64,000 bases of DNA. Origin: Hofstenia miamia. Taxonomy: Eukaryota; Xenacoelomorpha; Acoela. Shown here piece after piece: positions 44,922 through 57,849 of the stretch (its first letter is position 1; each line of letters begins with the position of its first letter). The position numbers and the translations under genes are program-made. The stretch lies in the NCBI GenBank assembly GCA_004352715.1, contig SCFE01000113.1:1354466-1418465 (forward strand). Reading direction: 5' to 3'. The notes under the pieces were generated by a model. It did no database searches and was not told the origin of the DNA. It saw nothing but the letters and a program-made list of their open reading frames with translations.

Positions 44922-45397
44922 CAACCTGTTGTCTAGTTAAATGGAACTTTGTAATATATATATATTATCAACAAAGCAAGCATTTCTAGTCAAACGAAAT
45001 CAGTCAGTAAAAAAATATAAGGGATTCAAAAAATGCCATTAAAACTGTGTATTTCAACATATTATTAATTAATTCGACCGGTGTTAACTCATCTTCGGAA
45101 TGTTTTTTCTAGGCATGCATCTTTGCGTATCTGTGAGGATCGCAATGGTACAAATCATTATTAATTCAAACATTCGTAATGCCATCTGATCATACAAAAC
45201 AATTGTTCATAGAACTTTTCTGTATATGTACCCATGAATCAATAATATGTTAATGATATAATATTGAATCCAATATGTTTTTAATGGCATTTTTCGAATT
45301 CTTAGATTTTTTAATTATTGACTGATTTTGTTTGAGTAGAAATGCTTTCTTTGTTATATATGCGTTACAAAGTTCCCTTTAACTAAAGAATAGGTTG
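44922..45397. mobile_element. Long-terminal-inverted-repeat MITE, TA-flanked
   Basis: About 120 bp of each end match as inverse repeats: left CAACCTGTTGTCTAGTTAAA, then GGAACTTTGTAA, AAGCATTTCTAGTCAAACGA and AAATGCCATTAAAA; the right end inverted gives CAACCTATTCTTTAGTTAAA and the same following phrases with substitutions. TA borders both ends (44920-44921 and 45398-45399). 476 bp, no open frame. Tc1/mariner-type mobilisation is likely. Confidence 0.85.
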
Positions 45398-45399
45398 TA

Positions 45400-48300
45400 C
45401 ATGTAAGTGTCTATTATAGTAATTAAATTTTTTTAAATTTAAAAATAGTAATCATATACAAAACAAAATGATATCGAGTCATTAACTGTTTTGTTGTTAT
45501 TATTAGCAGATAATAACTGCGACATAATACAAACCGTTGGAAGCAACTTCCGGGTAAATAAACTCAACAGGGGAACTCTTTTCAATGTCGCGCTTCAAGT
45601 AAACGTTTGCTTTAAAAGGACTGTGTGAAGTACTTGGAAAATTATGATGAGGCACTTCCACAACAATGCATGTCTAAAAAAGCTTGAAATTTATAAATGA
45701 AAGTAACGACATGTTTTCTAAATTAATTAATTCTAAACTGGCTATTGCATCCATAAAGATACAATAGATTTTGTACACATTTTCAAAAAATTTTCTCCAA
45801 GTCCATTAAGAAATGTTGATATTGACGCACCTATGGGTAAGTGTGCTTCCCTGCAATGTTGAAAATTTGTTACAAATTATTACTAACATTTTTTTTGCAA
45901 AAAACATTGAAATACTTCCTACAGCATTCCGATAACGAAACGGTCTAAAGCCTATGGCAGTAACAACTGACCTCAAATATTTTGTTTTCTGTAAATAGAT
46001 CACGCAAATCGAGTCCGGGGAGCGATACACAAAGACCGAAGTCGTGTCAGCATTTAGCTTGATTTGCAACATGTAAAATAGTAAATTTGAAGTAATACAA
46101 GAAATAGAATTGAAATAGCTGTCTCCGATGAAAGGGATTTTAAAAACGTCCTGCGTTATCATTGGAAGCAACTTCGACAAGTTGTCAGCTTGCGTCCATC
46201 TTAATGGAATTTTCTTAATTGTTTTGTGTATTTATTAACCACCGCTGGGCCGTTGGGTTCAAATTGACTAAAAGTAAACTTTAATCATCAGTAGATTTAA
46301 CGGATATGATACTTAATTGAATTACTTTATAGATCTTTTTAGTCAAATAAATAAGTATCTGTACAGAAGTCTTCCGCCAATTTTTATTAAAGTTTAGAAA
46401 TCAGTGAATTTCCTTTGTAACTACTTTACCTCAATTGAAATTTTCAATTTTACATGACATTTTTGGGGTTGGATTGTAATTTCACTACAGTTTTATTCAT
46501 AAACAGCATTAAAATTCTGTAAAACAGCTACCTGTTACCATTCAACGATCAATAAGAATATCTGCGCTATACAATTGCTAAAATAGTTTGTCATTTTGTC
46601 AGTGAGCATCACGACTATTTATATCATATTTCGTCAATGTGAATTACACATCTTACATTATCTGATTGTGGGTAAAATTGGCTACAAACTCCTAAATGAT
46701 TGGTCATTGTGGTTAAAGTGTTAACTTCCGGCACATTTCATATTTGTGTGCGGCGTCTCAAGAAACCTCATTCGCCACAATAAGTGTCCGTTATCTTTGT
46801 TGGCATAGTTTTCAATGTGCTGATCCTTTTCTTACCATCAAAAATGATTTAAAAAAGGAAATGGAAGACAATGTTCAAGAACAAAATAATGATTAAAAAT
46901 CCGATAACTTGAAACTCAATGACAATGAAGAATTTTATCATTCGAAGGAAGTACTACATGGAAATTCGAATGGGATGTCACGCAAGCTCAATAATTCCTT
47001 TCGAGAAATGCTATTCGTAAATGTCATAAAGGTCCATGTGATATCATGGTTTAACCAGGTAGATTCACCGCAAGCACTTTGACTATCCAGGATATGTTTT
47101 CATGCATTTCATGAATGACGCTTAACTTGAGAGAATTCTGGTTCATTGCAATGAGGAAAGGTCTGTTTTACAAGGTGACCATCACCCATTCGCAGGGGAT
47201 AAGTTGTTCTTCAGTGACTAAGTAAATGTAATCTTGAAAATGGAAAATTCTTCTGAAATAAGTCAATGGAATTTGATGAAAAGTTTGCACAAGTTATTGA
47301 AATTCATTATATGTTATACATATATTCCTAATACTCATCACTGTTCCAATACCTCAGAATTGTTTGAATAAATTCCTTAGGGTCACTTAGCGACCCCAAT
47401 GGAACTTGAAGTGGTTGAAATGAAACGGCATAACTTGGATGGATGAAATGTTATTTAAAATCAAAATTCTGATTTTCTTATAAAATTACAATAAGTTGAT
47501 TATTGGGGGTCAGATAGGGTTAGACAAAAACTAATTCATTTTCAAATATAACAATTTCTATGACATACCTTCACATTCTGTAAACCACAAAAGTCTAATT
47601 TAGGGGCATTTGATGGTAAAATTTATATTAGTCAAAGAAGGTTTCTGAAATTTACTCCAGGGGGTTGGGCACATTACAACAATCACGTCTATGAAACATA
47701 ACAATGCAATTTAAATAAAACAGTTTAACAGTCAATTTCTGGTTTAAAACAGAACGCTAATTTACATAAAAAACGATAACGACTAGTCAATAAACGTTGT
47801 ATTGTAATAAAGATTACATTTTTTTGCAATGGAATAAAAGTGTTGTTTTATATTAATTAAAAAAACCCTAATAATTTTTTCTGTGTTTATATTACTTCTA
47901 GTAACTTCGAGTTGATGAAATTATATACAGAGGCTATGGCAGTGAAGATGCAAAATAAACTCTATGGTACCGTTATTTAAATTCACAATATACAGCCTAT
48001 CAATCAAAGACAAGTACTTGAAATTTTGCTCTAGTCAATTCGGATTAATCTGCACGTCGGTCAAAACTTATAATTTATAAAATTATTAGCCACTCCTATG
48101 TACACTGATAGTATAGGAAGTTGTTGATTAAAAAAGGCCTTATAAACCTAACTGGTCTTGATATATTCTTCATGGAGTGTCGAAAGATATGTAGAAGCAT
48201 CCAACAATAGATATTAACATTCGTAATGGATTTATGCATAACACGTTTCTCTGAAGAAAACTATATTATTGTCTGAAGTAAAGAACTAATCATAAAACAT

Positions 48301-48752
48301 GCTTGATTAAAACTAGATGAATTTTGTCAATTTAAATACATGAGCTCGGTGAATTCCAGTGTATGATTTATTATTTAAACTGAGAAAACCGCGTAGGCTA
48401 AGACTACCTTTGAAAATTCTTTAATCGTAGCCTGTTGGCTCCATTGTTTACTTTGTTCTTCAAAATAAACTTCAACATTATCATTTTTGCAAATTTCATT
48501 AGTCTTAAACCAGACTTCATATTTTCCATCTTCCAAAGGTCCTTTAATATTCCAATTTGAAATAAGCAGTGGTTGAATTCGACCTAAGTATCCATTTTAA
48601 CCATATGTTTACATGAACAAATCTTTATAAACATCCATAATGTAGACGAATTCTAAAAGCATAAAAGTAAGGAAATGTTAATAGAGAGCAATTCTTCCTC
48701 TGCTTCAGCATACAGCTTTGCTGAAATTATCACTAGGATAACTATTTTTGGT
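45400..48752. other. No gene recognised
   Basis: AT-rich. A 124-codon minus-strand frame (45806-46180) and a broken plus-strand frame starting at 46861 (MEDNVQEQNND, stop, then about 50 open codons) were examined and could not be assigned. Confidence 0.4.
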
Positions 48753-49017
48753 CAAGGTGTTCGAGTACTCGCAATGTTAAGAACTCGAACTCGAATAAGC
48801 TCGCAAGAACTCGATCGGAAAACTCGGAAGAGAAATAATCAAAACTCGAACTCGATTGAAAATCCACTCGAAAATACCTTAAAAATTAAGTTATTTTAAA
48901 TTTCAATTTCTTTATCAATCGGAATTATTGTAAAACGAATGTTTTTTATCATAAAAAACTCGAAACGTAAAAACTCGAATTCGGACTTAGAAATTCTAAC
49001 TCGACTCGAAAACCCTG
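48753..49017. mobile_element. hAT-like MITE with AACTCGA subterminal repeats
   Basis: Left end CAAGGTGTTCGAGTACTCG, right end inverted CAGGGTTTTCGAGTCGAGTT. The motif ACTCGAA occurs many times between them. CARGG ends with dense short subterminal repeats are typical of hAT MITEs. The 8-bp flanks (TTTTTGGT and TTTTAGCA) match only partly. The Ser/Arg-rich frame at 48675-48899 is a translation of this repeat. Confidence 0.65.
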
Positions 49018-49920
49018 TTTTAGCATTATCGAAGTGATATTGAGTTTAGGAAATGAGAAAGTGGAACATTTTAAAAATTTGTAACTTCTTTTTAAATGGT
49101 CTATTTTTCAATTAGTAGAAAAGAAATGCAGCCATGAAGAAAAATAGGCTTTATAATTTTCACAACGTTATTCTAACAATTAAATCTTTAGCTTTATGCT
49201 TACTGTTAACTAAATTGGAGCCACAATATGATAATATGCAAGATTTATCTCTAATATTGCCAATGCTTTCAAACAAACCAAGGGTAGAAGTGGGCGGAAA
49301 TTTTTCTAAGTTGAAAACGAGTCACATTTTATTTTTCAAAAAAAACTTTAATTTGAAAGACGAACTTTTGACATTTCTGTTCGTTTCGAAACTAGTGCAA
49401 TGATAAAATACTGCTTGGATTAAGCAAATTTGCAATATACTTTACTTCTAAACTTAGGCACCAACTTTGCAAATTTTCGCTTTATAGAAATTTGATTTAA
49501 TGCAACATTCCAAAATTGTTCGACTTACGTCTGTCATATATCGGTTCAGTTACAATCGGTGGTGTCCAAAACATCCTATCAACTATAGCCGTGAAAGCCA
49601 ATCGAACTTTTGTACGATCACATCTCACAATTTCTTCTAAAGATTACAAATTATTTGATAAAAAATACAAAGCCGAAAATGCATGCCATAAATAAATATT
49701 TATTATTTACTTAAATGGAACTGAATTGATTGAAGTCCAATTGAGATTTGTGTAAAAACTAAATTGAGAATTTCAAATCCTTAATGCAGAAATTTTAAAA
49801 ACTTGGAATAGAGCAATAGAGTAGTAATTACAATGATACATCTAAACAATTGTCCAGACATTTTATATCAAACAATGAAAATGATATATATATATATATA
49901 TATTCTATAAAGTTTTATGC
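49018..49920. other. No gene recognised
   Basis: AT-rich; an 89-codon plus-strand frame (49134-49403) has no domain. (TA)n at about 49886-49905. Confidence 0.5.
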
Positions 49921-51479
49921 ATTTACTGTAGAGTGACCAGATCAAAAAATATGTGAAGGCGGGACACAGATTCATTAACTATATTTGTCGTTCGATGGCG
50001 CAATTTTAAACACAGTTAAACTATTTATATAGAATAGAAATTCTTGACAACTGTCAAAAATTGGTCTTTACATTGGTCTCACTATACCACAATTCTGGAA
50101 AACCCTAGCCCATTGTTAAAAAATATATTATAAGCACCATCCAACACTTAAAATGCTTTGGAGGCACATCATAACAGTTGCCAATTCAAACAATTGCCCA
50201 ATGATTTTATGCATGTCATTCTACACCACTATTTTCATTGCATAATCTTCAAATTTTAGAGTGAATTCTTTTGGCATTTTCTAGACAATGAGAGCACATA
50301 TTTTCTTGAGCTTTTTCGAAAACATTGTTTGCTCTTAGATAAATAACCACATTGTTGGAAAAACGTGCAAGTGAAATTCAAATTAAATTAAATAGCTAAT
50401 GAGGCTTGCTTGTGTAAACTGACACCTAAGTAACAAAAAACATTAAAATTCAAATTCGTAAAAAAGAAGAAAGTTTCATTAACTGTTCCAAATCCACTTA
50501 TTTTCTATTGAGATCACTCTATAGTCTTGAATTGCTTATAACATACGAGGCACATTTAAGTTCTTGATTTAGCTGTTAAGTATTGTCGCATAGAAAGGCA
50601 AATTGGCTTAAAGTTTTTTGGTAATAATGCGTTGGGTATTTATATATGTAGGAACTAGTTTAGTTATAAGGAAGATATAATAGATCACCCATTTTGACTG
50701 CAAACAAATCTAAATGAATTTTAGTTTCCGTTTATAAAATTTTCTTATACAAAAATGAACTTAGCTTGGAACTCGAAAGTATCTAAAGAACAAACTTTGA
50801 AAACTTCCAGTAAAAATCCATTCGAAATATGGAGCAGTTAAACAGTACACAATAGACTTCTTTAAATGAAGTTAGGTTTAAGGATTATGTTGTCATTAGC
50901 CATGGAAGAGCATGATTTATTGGTAAGGCTTCCAATTAGTTAGATAAGTTTTAAATTTATCTTGTAATTTGAAGTTTTACTCTACGCCATGTCGAGTCCA
51001 CAATATTTTTGTGGTGTTAATAAACTGATATTGGGACTTATTAACTATCACAAATACTGCGGAGACTTATTGAGAATTCAACTATTGCTGTACAAAAGCT
51101 TGGTATTTTGTTTAATAAACTGGACAAAATTCTGCAATTAGTTGCTGAATTTTAATTAAATGCTTGAAGCTTAACTTGTTGTTAACAAAACCTTTCAAAA
51201 AACGGTTGCTACATTTTGAAAATTGAGGGAACGTTCATAGTAATCTGATAATGATATGAACGAATCGTGTCATAGTAGAGAAATATCACTTTATTATGAA
51301 AGTGTGTCGTTCAAACATTGTAATTGCAAAATGTATTTTTCATAGATATTTGCTTCGAAGACAATTATGTGTATAAGAGACAGAAATAGCACACTTTCAT
51401 TATTTTTGCAAATTCTAACAATGACTGTAGAATGATCTACATATATGACATGAAATTTGAAACGTGTTCATTTTACTAT

Positions 51480-51650
51480 TTGTTGTTACTACAAGAAACG
51501 ATAACATCCGCCAAACGCGTGGCATGCTTTCAACCAAAGTCTATTTTGTGGAATCCTGTTCCATTTCTCAAAGGATCTCTATTGAACTGAGCGACCAAGT
51601 TCATCCCAATGATGCTCAATTGGGTGCAAATCTGGGCACAAAATAATTAT
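51480..51650 (-). mobile_element. Tc1-type transposase C-terminal fragment
   Basis: Minus strand reads CPDLHPIEHHWDELGR with a stop shortly after, then WNRIPQNRL in another frame. Tc1 transposases have SPDLNPIEHLWDELxRR (third catalytic region) followed by W..IPQ. Dead fragment nested in the hAT element. Confidence 0.85.
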
Positions 51651-51889
51651 GTAACAACCATATTTTCCAATGAGGTAGACTAAATTAACGTAGAGTAACA
51701 CATATTTATATATTCATATATAAGTTGAACTTCCTCATTTTCCTAATAATATATTATAAGCATTTGACATAACCTGCTTACAAATTGCAAGCTAAATAAA
51801 AAAGAGCAGAATTTTATAAATTTGCCCCAAACTCTTCAAATAACGAAAATTTGTAGGAGTTGTATGAAATTTTATTATTGGATTTTGTG

Positions 51890-52062
51890 TATTTCATAAG
51901 CGTAATGTATAAAATTGCTGTGCATGCACAGTATTTTGTATTTAGGTAAGGTTGGCGGATTATTTTTAGATTAAAATTTAAAAACTCAAAAAAATTGTCT
52001 TGATAGTTTGTTTGTCCTGTGAGAGTCCATAATAGAAAAAAGCCTTTCACAGAATGCATTTT
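51890..52062 (-). pseudogene. hAT transposase dimerization segment (remnant)
   Basis: Minus strand reads IPFENAFCERLFSIMDS, close to the hAT C-terminal signature (P-x-SNAxVERxFS-x-M), followed after a frame change by FLNFNLKIIRQ, as in the ...VKYNFxxSC..F segment. Broken by stops. Orientation puts the missing N-terminus beyond the element end, as expected for an internal deletion derivative. Confidence 0.65.
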
Positions 52063-52187
52063 CAAATGGAATGCAGCAAAATAAGTGACATGCAACTGCA
52101 CCTATTGCGGGATGGCTGGTCACCCTAATTTACTGCCTTTGACTTCCAAAGATGCCAAAAACATGAGTCTTACAAAATAGTTTCAGT

Positions 52188-52449
52188 CAGTGGCGCACTT
52201 AGGGAGGCAGCGGGGACGACCGCCTCTCTTTTTTGAGACCACTTGCGAACTCTTAATTAAAATGTTCTCTTTTCCTCCAAATTGAAAATATTCCACTTGA
52301 TTTCTAGATGTTATCAAGCGATTTACTGCTAAAACAGACGATTGCATTTTGCATAAGGTTGCGTTTGTTCAAAAACCTTTTAAAAATTTTTTATCTGTAA
52401 AAATAGGTGTCAGCCCCTCCCCGTTTTAAAATCCATAAACGCATCACTG
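52188..52449. mobile_element. hAT-like MITE, 262 bp
   Basis: Ends CAGTGGCGCACTTAGGGAGG and, inverted, CAGTGATGCGTTTATGGATT. Flanks GTTTCAGT and GTTCGAGT agree at 6 of 8 positions, a plausible worn duplication. The right end and the DNA beyond it (to about 52525) recur inverted at 13571-13703. Confidence 0.6.
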
Positions 52450-52525
52450 GTTCGAGTTGATATTTCCACTCAACTTATCCCAACCCGATAGCCTTGTCTA
52501 TTTCCAATTGTAAATTCAAGATGTT

Positions 52526-53916
52526 ATCAATCGATTTCAAAAAATCTGATTTCAGTTGTCAGCTGAAGTAACTGAAGCCTAACGTTTCGTGTCACAGAAC
52601 AGCGAGAATTATCGCAAGTACAACGAAATCAAGCATCAACACAATAACCAATGTCCATTTTAGCAGAAATTGCTTTACAAAATACTTATCACTTTGAAAA
52701 CACTAGACATTTATAATATTCTAATAAATAAAACGCTCGCAGGTTATTTTGAATGAAAATGAACAAATATTAGAAAAATAAATTTTTTTTTGCTGGAAAT
52801 ACTGATTAAAAAGCAAAATGATAACGAAGTACAAACCGTAAATCGAAGATTCCGATATTTAATTCTCTTAGCAAAACTAAAAATCATGACTTAAGGTAGA
52901 TAGAGGGTAATAGGGTTGTAATTCTGCTGAATAATTAAATGTTGAAACCTTTGGGACATAAGTTAAGCTTACGGATTAGGGGTTTCGATGATGCAATTTT
53001 TTGCGTAAATTATGCAAATAACAATTCAAAATACAGGCTTGCCGTTGTGTGAGTTTTTCACACAACAACAGCAAAACACTGTTGTTCAAACAGCAAACAC
53101 AACACAACACAACACAACAAATTCATTAAATTTATTCGTGAGGTAACACTTAAAATGATACGAAATGCTTCCGATGGTACATCAAGTCATTATTAATAAA
53201 ATATATTTGTTTTAAATAATTACAATAAAAATACTTATAGCCACCTCAACAACATTTTAGGTAATTATCTTATTCAGCAAGGAAAATATTAGGAGCAGAA
53301 TTTCTTAAAATTTAAAATGTATGATTCAAAAAAACATGTAAGAGGTACAAGGCATCCACCTATCTATTTCGATTTAAAATGAAGGAGGGCGCGACGTGAA
53401 TGTAAGCAATTGTCATTTTGTTTAACAATAGATAATTTCAGAAACAATATGTTTAAGCGAAACCATTAATTCCAATTATTTATATTTGAAATATGTGATA
53501 TTTCGTCAATATTTACAAACTTTGAATAAGAATTTGCGAACTTGATGAAGTTGTATTTTACATAACAAAATTGCAAAACTTTATATGGAATGAAACCAAT
53601 ATAATCTTTTGAAAATATTTACATAGGCCACATAACCTTATTAAACTTAACTCAAAAATTATGTTAGTCCAATATTCCTAAAATATCTATTACTAACTAT
53701 TAATTGGTATTTAGGCATAAAAACATATAGCTAAAAGTGCTAGACTTTTCTTAAATAACTGAACATTCATCTGTAAATTAAATATTATTTGTTGCTTAGT
53801 GTGTGCATGGGAGAATTTTTCAGGACTATTTAATGCAATAGGATTGTGATTTGGTGCTAACTATTTCAGTGGTATTGGGATTAAAGAAGGTCTGGGACAA
53901 TAAATAAAGCAACTGG
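52526..53916. other. No gene recognised
   Basis: AT-rich, with a short ACAAC/ACACA-rich tract at about 53060-53120. Confidence 0.5.
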
Positions 53917-54360
53917 TATGGTGAATTTAAATTTGTTACTCAAAATTTTTGTATTTTTTTTTCAAAATAGAAATTATGCAGTGGAACAATGGGGCAAGAA
54001 ATATTCATGGACTGGTATGAGAAGGAACTGGGAGATAAGTATTACACGCATGATTAATCTCTCACTTTCTACTGCATTTTCCTCCGCAAAGCTAAGATGA
54101 TAACACCTATTTTAAAACCGGGTAAGAAAAAAGATAACCCCTGCGGATATCGTCCAATTGCTAACACACATTGGTTAAAATCAAAGTTTATTGAAAAGGC
54201 AGCGTGCACACAGTTAGTTTTATATTTTGAATCAAATGGGATATTACCCTCAAATCAATCAGGATTTAAAAGACACCACTAAGTAGAAACTTCTTTTACG
54301 AATCAAGAATGATCTCTTAGCTTTAAATGAGAAGGTTAGTTTTTGATTTGGTTGATCAAC
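53917..54360 (+). mobile_element. LINE RT fragment (N-terminal RT blocks)
   Basis: Around 54050-54100 INLSLSTAFSSAKLR, then in frame 54097-54282 MITPILKPGKKKDNPCGYRP, SKFIEKAACTQL and ILPSNQSGF. This is the LINE RT block V-x-PIxKxGxKxDxxNYRPI, (S)KxxEK, xxxLPSxQxGFR. After that only VFDLVDQLLR-like debris. Truncated, dead. Confidence 0.8.
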
Positions 54361-54637
54361 TTTTAAGAAGCCATTTATTACATGTTAAAGCAAAGGTACA
54401 AAAGATTTGACCTTAGATTAGGATTTTACATGTTTCAAAGTCCTAAAATCACATAAAACACAAAACTGAATAAAATGACAAATCATGCTGATTCTTATCC
54501 TCTATCTACCCTAAGAGAATACATTTATGCTACTCAAAGATTATCGTAACAAGTGAAGCCAAGCTAAACATTATAAAATAAGTATAGGACATCGCCAGTC
54601 ATAACACTTCCACGAGAACTAGTCATTGAGTTAATTG

Positions 54638-54666
54638 CAGGAGCGGATACAGAAATGTTTTAGAGG
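54638..54666 (+). mobile_element. hAT-like terminal motif CAGGAGCGGATACAGAAA
   Basis: Matches the inverse of 28977-29005, including the TTTTAGAGG that follows. No opposite end found nearby. Confidence 0.45.
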
Positions 54667-55032
54667 TACCTCAAGGTAAAGTATAGTTGCGTCCACAACA
54701 TGTTATTACATTAATAAAAATATTTATTGTTTCCAATATGATTACTTCTTGATGATGTGTCTGGAATTGGTAAAAGAATTGTATACATAAAGTTATTGAG
54801 TAACTTCAGCGCGCTATTGGTTCTGGAAAATAAAGTGAAAAGATGTCAAATAGAAAGTTAGTACTGCGTTAATTACGTCTTATTGAATTGATAACTTGAA
54901 AACAACAACATGCCACAATTAGAAGTACAAAAAATATATTTTCAATAAAAGCAATGATAACAATATAAAAAAATAATATAATATACCTGAAACAGGAACA
55001 GGAAACATTTTAGGTTGGGATTGATACATTTC

Positions 55033-55063
55033 AAAATTTTGGAAGAATATCTTCCAAAATTTT
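55033..55063. repeat. Perfect hairpin, 13-bp stem
   Basis: AAAATTTTGGAAG, five bases, CTTCCAAAATTTT. Possibly the centre of a foldback element; about 150 bp downstream is a CGGTACC/GGAATCGGGAACGG-rich patch (55195-55245) typical of MITE ends. Confidence 0.7.
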
Positions 55064-57318
55064 TAGCAATATGGATCAATGATGGTTTTTTCAATCTAAA
55101 TGAAAACCAAGAAAACACGAATTAATCAATCAAACTCACAAAAACAAAAAAGTACTGCAAAGTTATACTGAAGTACCACATCACATCTTTTAATCCGGTA
55201 CCATATCTACGGAATCGGGAACGGAATGCTACCGATACCGCAGACCACTAGCTCAAACCCTTAACCCAATTTTTAATGCAACCATTGATATTTGTACAGC
55301 TACAATTGAAGCATTCTCAATTAAATCCTTTAAATAATTAAATCTAATCAAACACTAAATATCCTTGTAAAATGTTGGGTTTTGTTAGATTCAAGCGGCA
55401 AAGACGTCGAAAGAGGCTAAGCAAGGCAAGACGCAGACTTTTTGAACGATAAGGGATTGGAAGAAAAAAGATATGATAAAGGCAACAGGGGATTGCTTAC
55501 AACATCCACATTATCCATTTTATAAGGGGACGTCGTTGCTGCCACAAATTACTTTTCTCCATGCTACAATAGCAGCACCTAGAATTAGGCAGCGTTATGA
55601 ACCATTTCTATGGTAACAAACTATAAATCTAAGTTATCAAAAACTTACTCAATTGATTCGAAAAGATTGCCGTTCAAAACGTATGGCATCACTTCTGAAT
55701 CATTCCCGATACGTACTAATGAATGCAAACTATCTTGAAAATGATGTAAAACCCAAGCATAGATCTTCACACTTGCATCACCCGGCTGGTGAAGAGGAGT
55801 TTTTACCTATATATAAAAGTGAATTTGAAACTTGAATTAAATAGAATTTTCATAGACAGAGCATTTTGATATCCGGTAAGACGTTAAAAGTGGGTAATTA
55901 AAAACATAAAACAGTTTTCTCAAGCTAATCTGCTGACATATATGCTGCGCTATTTGTTACCAATGTTCAGCTGGTGAACATGAATGTTTTTTCAAACATT
56001 TGAACAATGGCATGCAAAAGCTAGACAAGCAAATACTTTTAAGTAACCAAATTAGTATAAATAATAAACCATGAAAAATACAATTATATGTGAAATCAAT
56101 TCGGGGCCCCAACTTAATAACTCCCAAATTTATGTATTTTTGGTGTGTACTAGATACTTAATACTAAACATTTTGTACCTGCATGACTATTGGATCTCCA
56201 AAATAATCTAAAATTGTTTATTAACGATTTTATTCTAATATTGGGGGTCAATTTTTGCCTATGTTTATATAATTATTTTGTTGTTTTGATATTTTCCAAA
56301 ATTGTGGCCCCAAAATTGTTTAAAATAAGTTTTATGCCTATATTTTTAGAGAACAAAAAAAATTTATTGCCAAGTGCGGCCCACCATTTTAGTGACGCCA
56401 TTTTAACTATGACACCGTTCCAACCAATCAGACAGAAAATTTGTGTTTGCATAATTTTATTCGAACTAATTGCAGTAACTAAAGAATTTTAGTCTTTCTG
56501 GTAATTCATTTATTGCCGTAGGACATGCAGTGTCGTAATGAAATCCATTCTAATGAACGATTGAGCAGATTAAAAATCACTAGTGCGCGCTTGACAAAAT
56601 TTTGATAAACTATTTAATTTGTAAAATATTTAGTTGTTAAATTAAATAATCAACAGTGCGCGATTAGCCTAATTCTATAAAACGGCATTCGCATAGGGTT
56701 GTGAAACTGGTCTCCATTTGAGTGCTTATGACGCCACTTTATTTCAAAATATAGCAAGAAAGATAAGAAAAAATTCGTCTTTCATTAAGAATTTCTATAA
56801 ATTTCTGTCAAATAAAAACAAATGGGTACCGTATTCTTATTTAAGAATTTGTACAAGGAATCCCTGAGATAAAAAATGCGAAAAAATCATTATCCCAGAT
56901 AGGAGCCTCGCTCAAATATATTGTTTCCGGCACTGCATGAATAGAGTAATGTTTCTGATTGATATTCAAATGTTAAATATCATGTTTAATTTTGGGTTAT
57001 TGTATTGTATGAAAATATTTCGTGTGGTTCATTTACAACAAGAGTGTTTCAATTTCAATGCGAAGCAATGAACGGACTGCTTGCTTTGCTGGCTAAATCT
57101 TCGCGCAATAAGTTGAAGAAACGGATATAATTTAATCGAATTATGTCCTATATTGCCTTCATACTTGAATCTTGAATGTTGTTTTAAAGCAAACTAACAA
57201 TTTACCATTTGCAAATTTGTATAGCTATAAATTAAGAATGAAATTAATTTATTAAAAAATTATTGGGCAAGCTCTGCTTGCCTTGATTACACGCACGAGC
57301 AGCCTATGCATTTGAACC

Positions 57319-57480
57319 ATATATATATATATATATATATATATNNNNNNNNNNNNNNNNNNNNNNNNNNNNNNNNNNNNNNNNNNNNNNNNNNNNNNNN
57401 NNNNNNNNNNNNNNNNNNNNNNNNNNNNNNNNNNNNNNNNNNNNNNNNNNNNNNNNNNNNNNNNNNNNTATATATATATA
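57319..57480. repeat. (TA)n microsatellite with gap (124 N, 57345-57468)
   Basis: TA repeats on both sides of the N run indicate one long microsatellite. Confidence 0.9.
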
Positions 57481-57849
57481 ATCGTTATTTGGTTTTATCT
57501 CTAAGAATGAAACCTTTCTTGATCCTCTCACCGATTACGTTATTAGAAGCTCAAGTAGCTTAGTAAAAGAGTTACAGAACGTTTCATGGAATAAAATGTA
57601 TAAAATGTATACCGCGGATGATATGATTAAATATATCACGAAAAAGAGGAAAATGTCTAAAGTTAATAGAACCTAGCAAACGGAGATATATAGAGGAAGG
57701 GATGAAACATTCAGACTTATTGCACCAGAAGTAGGAAAAAGCAGCAATGGAAAAAATTGCGTTCTGATAAAACAAACATATTGATAGGAAGTTATAAAAA
57801 AGTTAGCAATAAATTGTGCAAGCATAAAAATCAGGTAAACACCCAATGA
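57481..57849. other. No gene recognised
   Basis: May hold the worn 5' end of the following LINE; no motif readable. Confidence 0.4.

Larger units (their letters stand above)
49929..52127 (-). mobile_element. hAT element, 2.2 kb, internally deleted, perfect 8-bp target duplication
   Basis: Left end TAGAGTGACCAG, right end inverted TAGGGTGACCAG, flanked by identical ATTTACTG (49921-49928 and 52128-52135). Eight-bp duplications and RGGGTGACCAGAY-type ends are hAT hallmarks. The only transposase part recognised is the C-terminal dimerization block at 51890-52062, immediately inside the right end, so most of the transposase gene is deleted. It carries a Tc1 fragment (51480-51650). The middle, 50,000-51,400, is AT-rich without recognised genes. 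Confidence 0.85.
54361..57344. other. No gene recognised
   Basis: AT-rich. Contains a hAT-like end at 54638 and a hairpin at 55033, listed separately, and several unsupported short frames (55653-55835, 56190-56492). Confidence 0.45.

Noticed and set aside
45806-46180. 124-codon minus-strand frame (contains FVYRSPDSICVIY) considered as a LINE endonuclease or host exon
   Set aside because: Only one short phrase resembles an endonuclease YRxPxS block; no other motif, splice support or neighbouring LINE sequence.
46861-47060. Plus-strand frame MEDNVQEQNND, stop, then about 50 open codons
   Set aside because: Internal stop, no recognised domain, no splice signals that would remove the stop.
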